64,000 nt of DNA from Acidobacteriota bacterium (GTDB lineage Bacteria; Acidobacteriota; Terriglobia; Bryobacterales; Bryobacteraceae): positions 62,001 to 126,000 of the forward strand of contig JACPNQ010000031.1 of NCBI GenBank assembly GCA_016185425.1. Direction: 5' to 3'. Both the position numbers and the translations under genes were made by a program. Shown here in pieces: positions 8,658 through 17,765 of the stretch. The notes beneath the pieces were generated by a model. That model was not told the origin of the DNA, ran no database searches, and saw nothing but the letters and a program-made list of their open reading frames with translations. Positions within the stretch are counted from its first letter, which is position 1; each line of letters opens with the position of its first letter.

Positions 8658-9383
8658 ATGGCAAGCGAAACGGATAAGCGGCTGGAAGATTTGACGGCGC
8701 GGCTTCAGAAGGTGTTCGGTGACCGGCTGTTGTCGGCGGTGCTGTATGGCTCGGCCGCATCCGGGCAGATGCACGGAAAGTTCAGCGACCTGAATGTGCT
8801 GTGCGTGCTGCGGACGATCGGGCCGGAGGAATTGCGGCTGGCCGAGCCGGTGTTCAAGTGGTGGCGCGCGCTGGAAAACCCTTCACCGCTGCTGTTGAGC
8901 GAAGAAGAGTTCCACAACTCGACCGATTGCTTCGCGATTGAGTTTCACGACATTGTGGAATCCCATCGCGTGCTGGCAGGCGCGGACATGGTGAAGGACC
9001 TTGCAATCGACGACAGCTTTTATCGCGGTCAGGTGGAACATGAGCTGCGCGCAAAGCTGCTGCGGCTGCGCCAGAAGGCGGGGGCGCTTTTGAGCGACCA
9101 GCCGATGCTGGTGCGGCTGATGGCGGATTCGGTATCGACATTTTGCAATCTGGCGCGTCATGCGCTGCGGCTGGCGGGCGTGGAGGCGCCGATGCAGAAG
9201 CGTGAGGCGATCGGCGTATGCGCGACGCACTTCGGGATCGACCCGGCGCCGTTTTATACTTTGTTGGATCTGCGGGAGGGTGCGAAGAAAGCCCGCGACA
9301 TCCATGCGCCGGAGCTGTTGGACGCTTACATGAAACAGATCGAACTGCTGACCGGGGCCGTGGACCGGATGGCGAAAGGGTAA
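8658..9383 (+). CDS. Nucleotidyltransferase-fold protein with altered active site
   Basis: A 241-residue protein whose N-terminus looks like a pol-beta nucleotidyltransferase: LYGSAASGQ supplies the GS motif and GKFSDLNVLCVL aligns with the metal-binding strand. The usual D-x-D is D-x-N here, so the second carboxylate is missing and catalysis is doubtful. The C-terminal half is helical. It sits between the TPM gene (6 bases upstream) and lemA (17 bases downstream), so it is probably part of that envelope operon. Confidence 0.75.
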   Translation: MASETDKRLEDLTARLQKVFGDRLLSAVLYGSAASGQMHGKFSDLNVLCVLRTIGPEELRLAEPVFKWWRALENPSPLLLSEEEFHNSTDCFAIEFHDIVESHRVLAGADMVKDLAIDDSFYRGQVEHELRAKLLRLRQKAGALLSDQPMLVRLMADSVSTFCNLARHALRLAGVEAPMQKREAIGVCATHFGIDPAPFYTLLDLREGAKKARDIHAPELLDAYMKQIELLTGAVDRMAKG

Positions 9384-9400
9384 TTCAGAAAGGGACCGAA

Positions 9401-9973
9401 ATGAAAATCGCATTGATCATACTTGGCGTGCTGCTGCTGATGGGACTTTTGATCGGCGGCCAATTCGTGGGCGTGCGCAATGACCTGGTGACGCAGAAGA
9501 ACTCGATTGACGCGGCATTCGCACAGGTGGACGTGGTGCTGCAGCGGCGGTCGGACCTGATTCCGAACCTGGTGAACACTGTCGCGGGATTCGCGAAGCA
9601 GGAGAAGGAAGTATTCGCGTCGGTCGCCAACGCCCGCGCCGCGCTGGCCGGCGCGCGAAATCCACAAGAGAAAATTGCGGCTAACTCGCAGATTGACGGC
9701 GCCTTGTCACGCCTGCTTGTGGTGGCGGAAAACTACCCGCAGTTGAAGAGCGACCAGAACTTCCTGCGCCTGCAGGACGAGTTGGCCGGTACAGAAAACC
9801 GGATCGCGGTGGAACGCCGGAAGTATAATGAGGCTGTTCAGAAGTACAACACCAGCATTGAACTGTTCCCCAACAACATTGCCGCCAGCATCTTCGGTTT
9901 CCAACGCAACGATGCGTACTTCAAGACCGACCCGGCATCCCGCCAGGCGCCCAAAGTCGATTTCAACAAGTAG
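9401..9973 (+). CDS. lemA: LemA family protein
   Basis: A 190-residue LemA protein with one N-terminal transmembrane helix (IALIILGVLLLMGLLIGG). The family core is clear: QVDVVLQRRSDLIPNLV, then FASVANARA, ENYPQLKSDQNFLRLQDEL and GTENRIAVERRKYNEAV. Family members form a helical bundle on the membrane; function is unknown. ATG 9401 is preceded by AGAAAGGGA. A longer in-frame reading overlaps the upstream gene and is rejected. Linkage to a TPM protein is a conserved arrangement. Confidence 0.93.
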   Translation: MKIALIILGVLLLMGLLIGGQFVGVRNDLVTQKNSIDAAFAQVDVVLQRRSDLIPNLVNTVAGFAKQEKEVFASVANARAALAGARNPQEKIAANSQIDGALSRLLVVAENYPQLKSDQNFLRLQDELAGTENRIAVERRKYNEAVQKYNTSIELFPNNIAASIFGFQRNDAYFKTDPASRQAPKVDFNK

Positions 9974-10043
9974 CAGGTTTCTCACCACCGGCGTCACCGC
10001 GCCTTGAAATCCGCATTTATTTTTCAAAGAGGACATCCATTTC

Positions 10044-11486
10044 ATGCCGGAAGTATTCCGCAATTACATCAATGGCGAGTGGGTCGATGGCCCAACGTTC
10101 GAAAATCGCAACCCCGCCAACACCGACGAGGTGGTGGGGCTGTTCGTAAAGGGATCGGCGGCGGATGTACACCGCGCCGCCGACGCCGCGCAGGCCGCTT
10201 TTCCCGGCTGGTCCAACATGCCCGGGCCGGCACGCGGGGCGCTGCTGTTTAAAGTAGCCGACATTCTCGAGAAGAAATTCGACCAGCTTGGCGAAGAGAT
10301 GTGCCGCGAAGAGGGCAAGACGGTGCCCGAAGCAAAGGGCGAAGTGCGCCGCGCGATCAATATCTTCCGCTACTTCGGCAGTGAAGGTTCGCGGCTTCCC
10401 GGCCACCTGGTGCCGAGTGAGCGCGACCGCGTCCACATGTTCGCCATCCGCAAGCCGATTGGCGTGATTGGCCTGATCAACCCGTGGAACTTCCCGATCG
10501 CGATTCCGGCGTGGAAACTGGCTCCGGCGCTGATTTGCGGCAACACAGTGATCATGAAGCCGGCGTCGGTCTCTCCGCTCAGCTCCTGGCGCATTGTGGA
10601 AGCGTGCCATGAAGCAGGGATCCCGAAGGGCGTGGTGAACTACCTGGCGGGCTCCGGCAGCGAGATCGGCAACGCGCTGGTTTCGGCGAAGGCGCTAAAG
10701 GCGGTTTCCTTCACCGGGTCGTGCGAGATCGGCGAGTGGCTCCACGCGGAAGCATCGAAGAGGCGGCTGCGGATTCAACTCGAGATGGGCGGTAAGAATC
10801 CGACGATCGTGCTGGCCGATTGCGATTTCAAGGCCGCTGTGGAGAATGTCTGCAACGCGGCGTTTTTTTCGACGGGGCAGAAGTGTACCGCGACGAGCCG
10901 CGCCATTGTGGAGGAGTCGATTTACGACAAGTTCGTCGACGCGCTGAAGGAGCGGACGGCGAAGTTGAAGGTCGGCAATGGCATGGAGTCTGGAATTGAT
11001 ATCGGTCCGGCTGTCGACCAGGGCCAGCTCGATACGGATTTGAAGTACATCGAAATCGGCAAGCAGGAAGGGGCGCGCCTCGTTCTGGGCGGGAACCGGC
11101 TGACCGGCGGCGCCTACGACAAGGGTTACTTTGTGGAGCCGACCATCTTCGCCGATGTGACGGAGAATATGCGCCTGGCACAGGAAGAGGTGTTCGGGCC
11201 GGTGCTGGCTGTGATGAAAGCCAAAGACTTCCCCGATGCCATGCGCATCGCCAACAACATCCCGTTTGGTCTCTCGGCGTCCGTGCAGACGACGAATTTG
11301 TCGCGCGTATTTGAATTCGTCTACGGCTGCGAAGCCGGCCTGCTGACTGTGAATCTGCCGAGCGCGGGCGTGGAATATCAACTGCCATTCGGCGGAACGA
11401 AGGAGTCGAGCTTTGGACCGAAAGAGCAAGGTCCGGCGGCGATGGACTTCTACAGCGATTACAAGACGGTGTATCTCAAGTACTAA
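10044..11486 (+). CDS. Alpha-ketoglutaric semialdehyde (2,5-dioxovalerate) dehydrogenase
   Basis: NAD(P)-dependent aldehyde dehydrogenase, 480 residues. Catalytic C281 lies in STGQKCTATSR, general base E247 in LEMGGKNP, and oxyanion N149 in NPWNFP; the NAD-binding SFTGSCEIG motif is present. Family-level sequence features and the 3-base spacing to a KdaD-like dehydratase point to oxidation of alpha-ketoglutarate semialdehyde to alpha-ketoglutarate, the last step of oxidative pentose or hexarate degradation. The substrate is inferred from context. Confidence 0.9.
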   Translation: MPEVFRNYINGEWVDGPTFENRNPANTDEVVGLFVKGSAADVHRAADAAQAAFPGWSNMPGPARGALLFKVADILEKKFDQLGEEMCREEGKTVPEAKGEVRRAINIFRYFGSEGSRLPGHLVPSERDRVHMFAIRKPIGVIGLINPWNFPIAIPAWKLAPALICGNTVIMKPASVSPLSSWRIVEACHEAGIPKGVVNYLAGSGSEIGNALVSAKALKAVSFTGSCEIGEWLHAEASKRRLRIQLEMGGKNPTIVLADCDFKAAVENVCNAAFFSTGQKCTATSRAIVEESIYDKFVDALKERTAKLKVGNGMESGIDIGPAVDQGQLDTDLKYIEIGKQEGARLVLGGNRLTGGAYDKGYFVEPTIFADVTENMRLAQEEVFGPVLAVMKAKDFPDAMRIANNIPFGLSASVQTTNLSRVFEFVYGCEAGLLTVNLPSAGVEYQLPFGGTKESSFGPKEQGPAAMDFYSDYKTVYLKY

Positions 11487-11489
11487 CTC

Positions 11490-12335
11490 ATGCGACTCGG
11501 ACAAATTAAGTGGAATAACGAAGTTACGGCGGCGATCTTTGAAAACGGGAACGCCCGCCCCATCCCGGGCCATACTTTGTATGACCTGATTCGCCGCTCA
11601 GAGGTGGAGAATACGGAGCTGCCGAAGCTGGCAAAGTCGATGGCGTCATCGCACGCCGCGCCGGAGACGCCGCTGATTCCAATTTCACCCAAGGAAGTGT
11701 GGGCGTGCGGCTGCACCTACGAGATGAGCGCCAGTTTCCGGGACGGGGAGCACAACACGCGCGAAGGCTTCTATGCCTACGTGTACAACCCGAAGAACCG
11801 GCCGGAGATCTTCTTCAAAGGCACGGCGCGGGTTTGCGTGGGACCGGATCAGCCGGTGGGGATTCGCTCCGATTCGCAGTTTACGGCGCCGGAGCCGGAA
11901 CTGGCGGTGGTACTTGGCAGCAAGGGCCGCGTGGTGGGCTATACGGTGGCCAATGACGTTTCGGCGTGGGATATCGAGCGTGAGAATCCGCTGTACCTGC
12001 CGCAGTCGAAAGTCTACACGGCGTGCTGCTCGCTGGGACCGGTAATCGTGACGGCGGATGAGATTCCCGATCCCTATTCGCTGGAGATGACGTGCGTGAT
12101 CAAACGCGGCGATACGACGACGTTCGAAGGCAAGACTTCGACGGCTAAGCTGGGCCGGAAGATCGAAGAGTTGGTGGAGTACTTGCTGCAATCGAATCCG
12201 GTGCCCTGCGGCTCTGTGGTGCTGACGGGAACGGGCATCATTGTGACGCAGGAGTCGGCGCTGGCGGCGGGCGACGTGGTGACGATTACCACGAGCGGTA
12301 TCGGCACGCTGTCGAACCCCTGCGTGATCGTTTAG
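11490..12335 (+). CDS. 2-keto-3-deoxy-D-arabinonate dehydratase-like FAH-family protein
   Basis: A 281-residue fumarylacetoacetase-fold enzyme. Metal ligands fit E135, E137 (TAPEPELAVVL) and D156 (TVANDVSAWDIE). The segment SAWDIERENPLYLPQSK closely resembles the archaeal KdaD dehydratase, which turns 2-keto-3-deoxy-arabinonate into alpha-ketoglutarate semialdehyde. The upstream dehydrogenase would finish the route. It could instead act on another 2-keto-3-deoxy acid. The stop codon abuts the stop of the convergent gene. Confidence 0.85.
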   Translation: MRLGQIKWNNEVTAAIFENGNARPIPGHTLYDLIRRSEVENTELPKLAKSMASSHAAPETPLIPISPKEVWACGCTYEMSASFRDGEHNTREGFYAYVYNPKNRPEIFFKGTARVCVGPDQPVGIRSDSQFTAPEPELAVVLGSKGRVVGYTVANDVSAWDIERENPLYLPQSKVYTACCSLGPVIVTADEIPDPYSLEMTCVIKRGDTTTFEGKTSTAKLGRKIEELVEYLLQSNPVPCGSVVLTGTGIIVTQESALAAGDVVTITTSGIGTLSNPCVIV

Positions 12336-13127
12336 CTACATACGGCGAAGCGCGCGGAGCCACGTGGCCATTCCATGAAAATGGTCCACGTGGTCTGGCG
12401 CGCTGTTCCCGGCGAATCCCAGAATTGCGAGGCGGCCGCGACGCGCGTCAGAGAGCTGCTGCATGCCGACGGGACCCCAGCGCAGGACGGGCACGCGGCG
12501 AAGTCTTAGCTGATGGAGAAGCCAGTCGGAAGTTTCGGTCGTGCTGGCGAAGGTACCGGGGAAGACTTCGGAGTGGGTGATGAGCATCCGCTTTCGGCCA
12601 AGCGCGGCTTCCTTTGCGAACTGCAGGAAGACATTGAGATCCGCCGGGTCGGCGTCGTGGTCTTGATAACCGGCGTGGAGGCCGTCCATGAGGAGGATGC
12701 TGTCGATCCGTTTGTAAGAGTGGCGGAGGATGGCACGGATAGCGCCGTAACCGGCGCTGAAGGAAGTGAGGATTACGGGCCGGCGCGTGTTTGCGGCACC
12801 GGCTTCGGCCAGAAGGGCTTGGAAGACTTCCGGCGATTTCACAACGTCCTGATAGGAGTCCGAGCCGTTTCCGGCCTGGATCGCGATGACAGTGACGTTC
12901 GTATAGACGCTGGCGATTGCCTGTTCGGGGAGCCAGGAATCCCCGTGGAAATGGATGATGATCGGCGAGGCGGGGCCGGGTTGGCCGAAGATGACCGCAC
13001 GGCCTTTGCGGTGGCCGGCGGGAGGTTTTTGTGTAATCCGTTCGTGCCTGCGCGTTGCGTCCGTCATTGGCGACGGATTCTGCGCTAGCTGGAGGGCTAG
13101 ACCCGCGAGCAGCGCGGCGCTGATCAT
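12336..13127 (-). CDS. Secreted alpha/beta-hydrolase-like protein
   Basis: A 263-residue protein with a short N-terminal signal-like segment (MISAALLAGLALQLA). PIIIHFHGDSWLPEQA looks like an oxyanion-hole strand, LTSFSAGYGAIRAIL is a nucleophile elbow in SxSxG form, and DHVDHFHGMATWLR near the C-terminus may hold the catalytic His. The overall pattern fits an alpha/beta hydrolase, but the elbow has Ser rather than Gly at its first position, so this is a fold call and not an enzyme assignment. It lies 4 bases downstream of the transglycosylase gene. Confidence 0.7.
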   Translation of the reverse strand: MISAALLAGLALQLAQNPSPMTDATRRHERITQKPPAGHRKGRAVIFGQPGPASPIIIHFHGDSWLPEQAIASVYTNVTVIAIQAGNGSDSYQDVVKSPEVFQALLAEAGAANTRRPVILTSFSAGYGAIRAILRHSYKRIDSILLMDGLHAGYQDHDADPADLNVFLQFAKEAALGRKRMLITHSEVFPGTFASTTETSDWLLHQLRLRRVPVLRWGPVGMQQLSDARRGRLAILGFAGNSAPDHVDHFHGMATWLRALRRM

Positions 13128-13131
13128 TTCT

Positions 13132-13758
13132 TTATTCTATGACCGGAAGGGGCGGCGTTAACCTTCCGAGTATTTTGCGGACGTACTCCTGCGTTTCAGG
13201 AATGGGAGGTATGCCCCCGGCCGCGTCGACCCGCGCCGGGCCGGCGTTGTAAGCGGCGAGAGCCTTTGCGATATCGCCGCCGTAGCGATCGAGCATCTGC
13301 TTTAGAAATCGCGTGCCTGCAGTGATGTTTTGACTGGGATCGAACGCGTCGGCGACTTGCAGGCTCTCGGCGGTGGAGGGCATGAGCTGCATTAGGCCGA
13401 GCGCGCCGGCAGGCGAGACGGCGCAGGGCGAGTAAGCCGATTCGGCTTCGATGACAGCCTGGACGAGTTTGGCGTCGACTTTGTACTTGCCGGCTTCTCG
13501 ATCGATGATCGGCTTCATTTCGGCCGCGGCGACTGGGGGGCACTCCGGCGCGGCTGCTGGAGCGCTGGCGAGCGTGACGTTGTTGCCGCCGAATGGGGGC
13601 GGGAAGTAGGTCTGGATGGTTTGCAACTGGCGGCCTACACTTAAACGCTGACGGTCGAAGCTATTGACGGTTTTTTCCGGCTGTTTCGGCGGCGCCGGTT
13701 TCTCTTGCGCGACTATCGGGAAAAGAATCAGCAGCGACGCGGGAAGGCATTTCCACAT
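13132..13758 (-). CDS. Lytic transglycosylase (SLT domain)
   Basis: A 208-residue periplasmic enzyme that cleaves peptidoglycan glycan strands. A signal peptide (LPASLLILFPIVAQ) is followed by a Pro-rich linker. The SLT domain (about 88-195) contains VIEAESAYSPCAVSPAGA with the catalytic Glu of the ES pair, GLMQLMPSTAE, GTRFLKQMLDRYGG and ALAAYNAGPARVD, all standard goose-lysozyme-type motifs. It is co-directional with the downstream hydrolase-like gene. Confidence 0.93.
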   Translation of the reverse strand: MWKCLPASLLILFPIVAQEKPAPPKQPEKTVNSFDRQRLSVGRQLQTIQTYFPPPFGGNNVTLASAPAAAPECPPVAAAEMKPIIDREAGKYKVDAKLVQAVIEAESAYSPCAVSPAGALGLMQLMPSTAESLQVADAFDPSQNITAGTRFLKQMLDRYGGDIAKALAAYNAGPARVDAAGGIPPIPETQEYVRKILGRLTPPLPVIE

Positions 13759-13835
13759 CTGATCACTTATCGGTCGCCTATGAAATTTCGAGAGATCAGA
13801 CTATCCTTAGATCTAATTGGGTGTAGAGCCATAGG

Positions 13836-15800
13836 ATGAGCGTAGTTTTCCCATTGCCGCAGCCGTTTCGGCGGCGCTCCGTTGTCGGCGAACTCCTCGA
13901 GGAGCGTCAGGGCCTGCGGGACGCCGCCAAGTCGGCGGCCGAAGCCAGCGCCCGGACGCTGGTGAATCGTCAGACGGCTGACGGATTCTGGTGCGGCGAA
14001 CTGCTCGCCGACGTTTCGCTGGAAGCCGACTACGTGCTGTTGGAACTGTGGCTGCATCCGCCGGAGCACGGCGTATGGAATCCGCCATCCAGCAGGCGGC
14101 TGGAGAAGGTCTGCCGGCGGATTTTGTCGCAGCAGATGGCCGACGGCGGCTGGTGGATTTATCCGGACGGTCCGGCGGACGTGAACTCGACGGTGAAGGC
14201 GTATACAGCGTTGCGATTGTGCGGACACTCGCCGGACGAAGAGCCGATGGCGCGCGCGCGAAACCGGATTCATTCGCTGGGCGGACTGCAGGCGTGCAAC
14301 AGCTATACCAAGATCAACCTCAGCCTATTCGGGCTCTATCCGCGCAAATACGTCCCGTCGATTCCGCCCGAGCTGGTATTGCTGCCCGGCGGTTCCCTGT
14401 ACATGGGCGGCGTGTTGTACGAGATGGCGTCGTGGACGCGGGCGATTGTAGTGCCGTTGTCGATTGTGCAGTCGGTGGGCGGTGTGCGGCCGGCGCCCGA
14501 CGGGATCTGCGTTGACGAACTGATTCTGCCGGAAAAGAAGCTCGGGCTGCCGAAGCGCGACCGGTTTCTGTCGCCGATCTTCCACCAATTGGACAAATTG
14601 CTGAAGCTGTGGGAACGGCGCGGGCATCGCGATGCGCGGATCGCGGCGATCCGGCAGGCGGAGCGGTGGGTGCTGGACCATTGCCGCAATTGCGACGGGC
14701 TGGGAGCGATCTATCCGGCGATGCAGTACACGATCATGGCACTGGAGGCGTTGGGGTATCCCGGCGACCATCCGGATTTGGTGGAAGCGAAAGCGCACTT
14801 TAACAGCCTGATCACCGAGACGGAAGATGAGTTGTATTTCCAGCCGTGCTTTTCACCGGTCTGGGATACGGCCTATGCGGCGTTCAGCCTGGCCGAGGCT
14901 GGATTCCCCAACGCCGATGCGCTGCGGAAATCGGCCGACTGGCTGCTGGCCAAAGAGATACGGCGGCGCGGGGATTGGTCGGTAAAGCGGCCGCATCTGC
15001 ATCCGTCGGGCTGGGCGTTCGAGTTCAACAACGAACACTATCCCGATATCGACGATACGGCGATCGTCCTGATGAGCCTGGAGCACAGCACGGCGACCGA
15101 TCCGGAAAAGCAGAAGGCCGTGGAGGCGCGGGCGGTGGCGTGGCTGAAGGGAATGCAATCGCGCGATGGCGGCTACGCCGCATTCGATGCCGATAACGAT
15201 TGGGGCGTGTTGAACGCAATTCCGTTTTCGGACCACAACGCGATGCTGGATCCGACGTGTCCGGATATCACGGGAAGGGTGCTCGAAGCGTTGTGCCGGC
15301 GAGGCGTGGCGAAATCGGACCCGGCGGTGCGCGACGCGATTCACTACCTGGTGAACACGCAGGAGAAAAACGGGAGCTGGTACGGGCGTTGGGGTGTGAA
15401 TTATCTCTACGGCACGTTCCTTGCGGTTCGCGGGTTGAAGGCGGCCGCCTATGACGATCCCAATCTCTACCGGCGCGCGGGCGACTGGGTGATTTCGGTG
15501 CAGAATCCCGATGGCGGTTGGGGCGAGAGCTGCTCGAGCTATCTACATGACGATTTTGTCAGCGGGCCCTCGACGCCGTCGCAGACCGCATGGGCGCTGC
15601 TGACGCTGCTCGCGGCCGGACGCAAGGATTCCCCGTATGCCGAGCGCGGCGTGCGCTACTTGATCGACACGCAGGGCGAAGACGGGCAATGGCCGGAGTC
15701 GCTGGCCACGGGGACGGGCTTCCCGAACGTCTTCTACATGCGATATACCATGTACCGGCACTACTTTCCGCTGTTGGCTCTGGGACTCTACGCACAATGA
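13836..15800 (+). CDS. shc: Squalene-hopene cyclase
   Basis: Cyclises squalene to hopene/hopanol at the cytoplasmic membrane, the first committed step of hopanoid synthesis. The 654-residue protein has the acid catalytic motif DIDD at 404-407 in YPDIDDTA, and several QW repeats such as QQMADGGWW, QSRDGGYAAF, QEKNGSWYGRWG and QNPDGGWGE. HpnH for side-chain addition is encoded at 30707-31825, outside any hpn cluster. A secreted oxidoreductase gene overlaps its stop codon by ATGA. Confidence 0.96.
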   Translation: MSVVFPLPQPFRRRSVVGELLEERQGLRDAAKSAAEASARTLVNRQTADGFWCGELLADVSLEADYVLLELWLHPPEHGVWNPPSSRRLEKVCRRILSQQMADGGWWIYPDGPADVNSTVKAYTALRLCGHSPDEEPMARARNRIHSLGGLQACNSYTKINLSLFGLYPRKYVPSIPPELVLLPGGSLYMGGVLYEMASWTRAIVVPLSIVQSVGGVRPAPDGICVDELILPEKKLGLPKRDRFLSPIFHQLDKLLKLWERRGHRDARIAAIRQAERWVLDHCRNCDGLGAIYPAMQYTIMALEALGYPGDHPDLVEAKAHFNSLITETEDELYFQPCFSPVWDTAYAAFSLAEAGFPNADALRKSADWLLAKEIRRRGDWSVKRPHLHPSGWAFEFNNEHYPDIDDTAIVLMSLEHSTATDPEKQKAVEARAVAWLKGMQSRDGGYAAFDADNDWGVLNAIPFSDHNAMLDPTCPDITGRVLEALCRRGVAKSDPAVRDAIHYLVNTQEKNGSWYGRWGVNYLYGTFLAVRGLKAAAYDDPNLYRRAGDWVISVQNPDGGWGESCSSYLHDDFVSGPSTPSQTAWALLTLLAAGRKDSPYAERGVRYLIDTQGEDGQWPESLATGTGFPNVFYMRYTMYRHYFPLLALGLYAQ

Positions 15801-17089
15801 CACGCCGCACACTTCTCGCCGCTTCCTTGCTTTCCGCTTCGCGGGTCCGGGGCGCGAACGAGAGAGTGAACGTCACGCTGATCGGGATGGGCGGCCGCGG
15901 TCAGGATCATGCGAAATTTTATTCCGAGGTGCCGGCCGCAAACATCGCGGGCATTTGCGATGTGAACCAGGCGGCCCGCGAGCGCGGTGCGGCGCTGGTG
16001 GAGAAGTTGACCGGCCGCAAGCCGAAGGAGTATTCGGATATGCGGCAGGTGTTCGACGACAAGAGCGTCGACGCCGTGTCGATGGCGACGCCGAACCACT
16101 GGCATGCGCTCGGGACAATCTGGGCGTGCCAGGCGGGCAAGGACGTGTACTGCGAGAAGCCGGCGAGCCATAACATTTTCGAGGGCCGGCAGATGATCGC
16201 CGCGGCGCGGAAGTACGGGCGGATGGTGCAGGTGGGGTCGCAAAGCCGGTCCATCGCGCACAAGATCGAGGCGATGCGGCTGCTGCAGGACGGCGTGATC
16301 GGCAAGCTGTATCTGGCGAAAGGGCTTTGTTATAAGCGGCGGAAGTCGATCGGGCGGAAACCGGATCTGGCGGCGCCTCCGCCTGGTGTCGATTGGGACA
16401 AGTTTGTGGGTCCGGCGCCGATGCGGCCATTCAATGAGAATCGGTTCGCCTACAACTGGCACTGGTTCTGGGATACAGGCAATGGCGATATCGGCAATCA
16501 GGGCGTGCACGAGATGGATATCGCGCGATGGGGGCTGGGGAAGACCGGGTTGCCGAAGAGCGTTTATTCGTTTGGCGGCAAGTTTGTCTATAACGACGAC
16601 CAGGAGACACCGAACACGCAAACGGCGATTTTCGATTACGGCGATGCACAGCTTGAATTTGAAGTGCGCGGGTTGCTGACACCGGAGGAAGGGAAGCTGC
16701 CGTTCCGCGGCGGGAATACGATCGGCAATCTCTTCTTCGGGAGCGAAGGAGTGCTGGTGGTGGATCTGATGGGGTTTCAGGTTTACAAGGGCGAGGCGCA
16801 CGATAAGGCGATGGATGTGCGCCACCAGGAGCAGCGCACCTGGGACACGGCGCCGCACATGGCGAACTTTATTGAGGCGGTGAAGAGCCGGAAACAGGCC
16901 GATCTGCATGCCGATATCGAGATCGGCGCGGGCGCGGCGGCGCTGTGCCATTTGGCGAACATCAGTTACCGGCTGGGGCGGAAACTGGCTGTGGATGCCG
17001 CAGCGATGCGGTTTTCAGGCGATGCGGAAGCGAACCGCATGTTGACCCGCGATTACCGCAAACCGTACGTCGTGCCGGAGAAAGTCTAG
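15797..17089 (+). CDS. Secreted Gfo/Idh/MocA-type oxidoreductase
   Basis: A 430-residue protein with a twin-arginine-like leader (TRRTLLAASLLSASRVRG). The Rossmann part includes VTLIGMGGRGQDHAKFY, the conserved EKP in YCEKPASHN, and ATPNHWHA. The C-terminal half has GNGDIGNQGVHEMDIARW, typical of secreted members in Acidobacteria and Planctomycetes that act on sugars. Substrate unknown. ATG 15797 overlaps the shc stop, implying translational coupling even though no functional link with hopanoids is obvious. Confidence 0.92.
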   Translation: MTRRTLLAASLLSASRVRGANERVNVTLIGMGGRGQDHAKFYSEVPAANIAGICDVNQAARERGAALVEKLTGRKPKEYSDMRQVFDDKSVDAVSMATPNHWHALGTIWACQAGKDVYCEKPASHNIFEGRQMIAAARKYGRMVQVGSQSRSIAHKIEAMRLLQDGVIGKLYLAKGLCYKRRKSIGRKPDLAAPPPGVDWDKFVGPAPMRPFNENRFAYNWHWFWDTGNGDIGNQGVHEMDIARWGLGKTGLPKSVYSFGGKFVYNDDQETPNTQTAIFDYGDAQLEFEVRGLLTPEEGKLPFRGGNTIGNLFFGSEGVLVVDLMGFQVYKGEAHDKAMDVRHQEQRTWDTAPHMANFIEAVKSRKQADLHADIEIGAGAAALCHLANISYRLGRKLAVDAAAMRFSGDAEANRMLTRDYRKPYVVPEKV

Positions 17090-17712
17090 CCCGCTTTGCG
17101 CATGCCGAATTCGCCGGCCGCTTTGAGGCGCGAGTCGAGCGGAGTGAGCCGGGCGACCACTTTGCGCGGGATGAGCGGTGTGTGCGTGATGGTGGTGAGG
17201 TAGTTCGGAATGTGCCAGGGATCGTCGTCGGAAACCATCCAGCCGGTGGCGTCAAACTGGGATAAGTTGATGGGCCGGGAGTAACCTCGCAAGGTTCGTT
17301 CGCCGCGTGGGTTGAAGAAATGTTCGAAGTACGACATCGCTAACTCGCGCAGGTTCTTATATACGGGTTCGCGGTATCGGAGGCCGGAGTAGTTCGACTT
17401 ACCGATCGCGCCCCACAAGCCGTCGCGGCGGAAGATGGTAAGTACGTGGTCGTCATCGCGCTGCGCTTCGAGGTCCCAGACGAGCGGCGGGTAGCCCATC
17501 AGGCGAATTGCGGTGGCGGCGAGAAGGGCGCCTTCCATGCAGTGGCCGCGCCGCTCGTTGAGCACGCGCCGGGGCGAGCGGCATGATACACGAGGATCGT
17601 ACAGGACCTCTTCGTCGAGGAAACGCTGCACTTTCTCTGTGGTGCTTAACTTACGGAAGACAGCTAGTTCTGTGCGGGTGAAACCGAATGAGTTTTCGAT
17701 CCGGGCGGGCAT
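17086..17712 (-). CDS. Transglutaminase-like protein
   Basis: A 208-residue cytoplasmic protein. RRGHCMEGALLAATAIRLMG resembles the Cys-bearing helix of transglutaminase-like folds, DDDHVLTIFRRDG supplies the His strand, and WGAIGKSNY may carry the third residue. The N-terminal FTRTELAVFRKLSTTEKVQ segment is basic and helical. It ends 4 bases inside the convergent oxidoreductase gene. Whether it is a peptidase or another cysteine hydrolase cannot be decided. Confidence 0.7.
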   Translation of the reverse strand: MPARIENSFGFTRTELAVFRKLSTTEKVQRFLDEEVLYDPRVSCRSPRRVLNERRGHCMEGALLAATAIRLMGYPPLVWDLEAQRDDDHVLTIFRRDGLWGAIGKSNYSGLRYREPVYKNLRELAMSYFEHFFNPRGERTLRGYSRPINLSQFDATGWMVSDDDPWHIPNYLTTITHTPLIPRKVVARLTPLDSRLKAAGEFGMRKAG

Positions 17713-17765
17713 GGTTGACTTTAGGTACTGTACCCCAACGGTCTATGCCGGCAAAAGGGGATATG

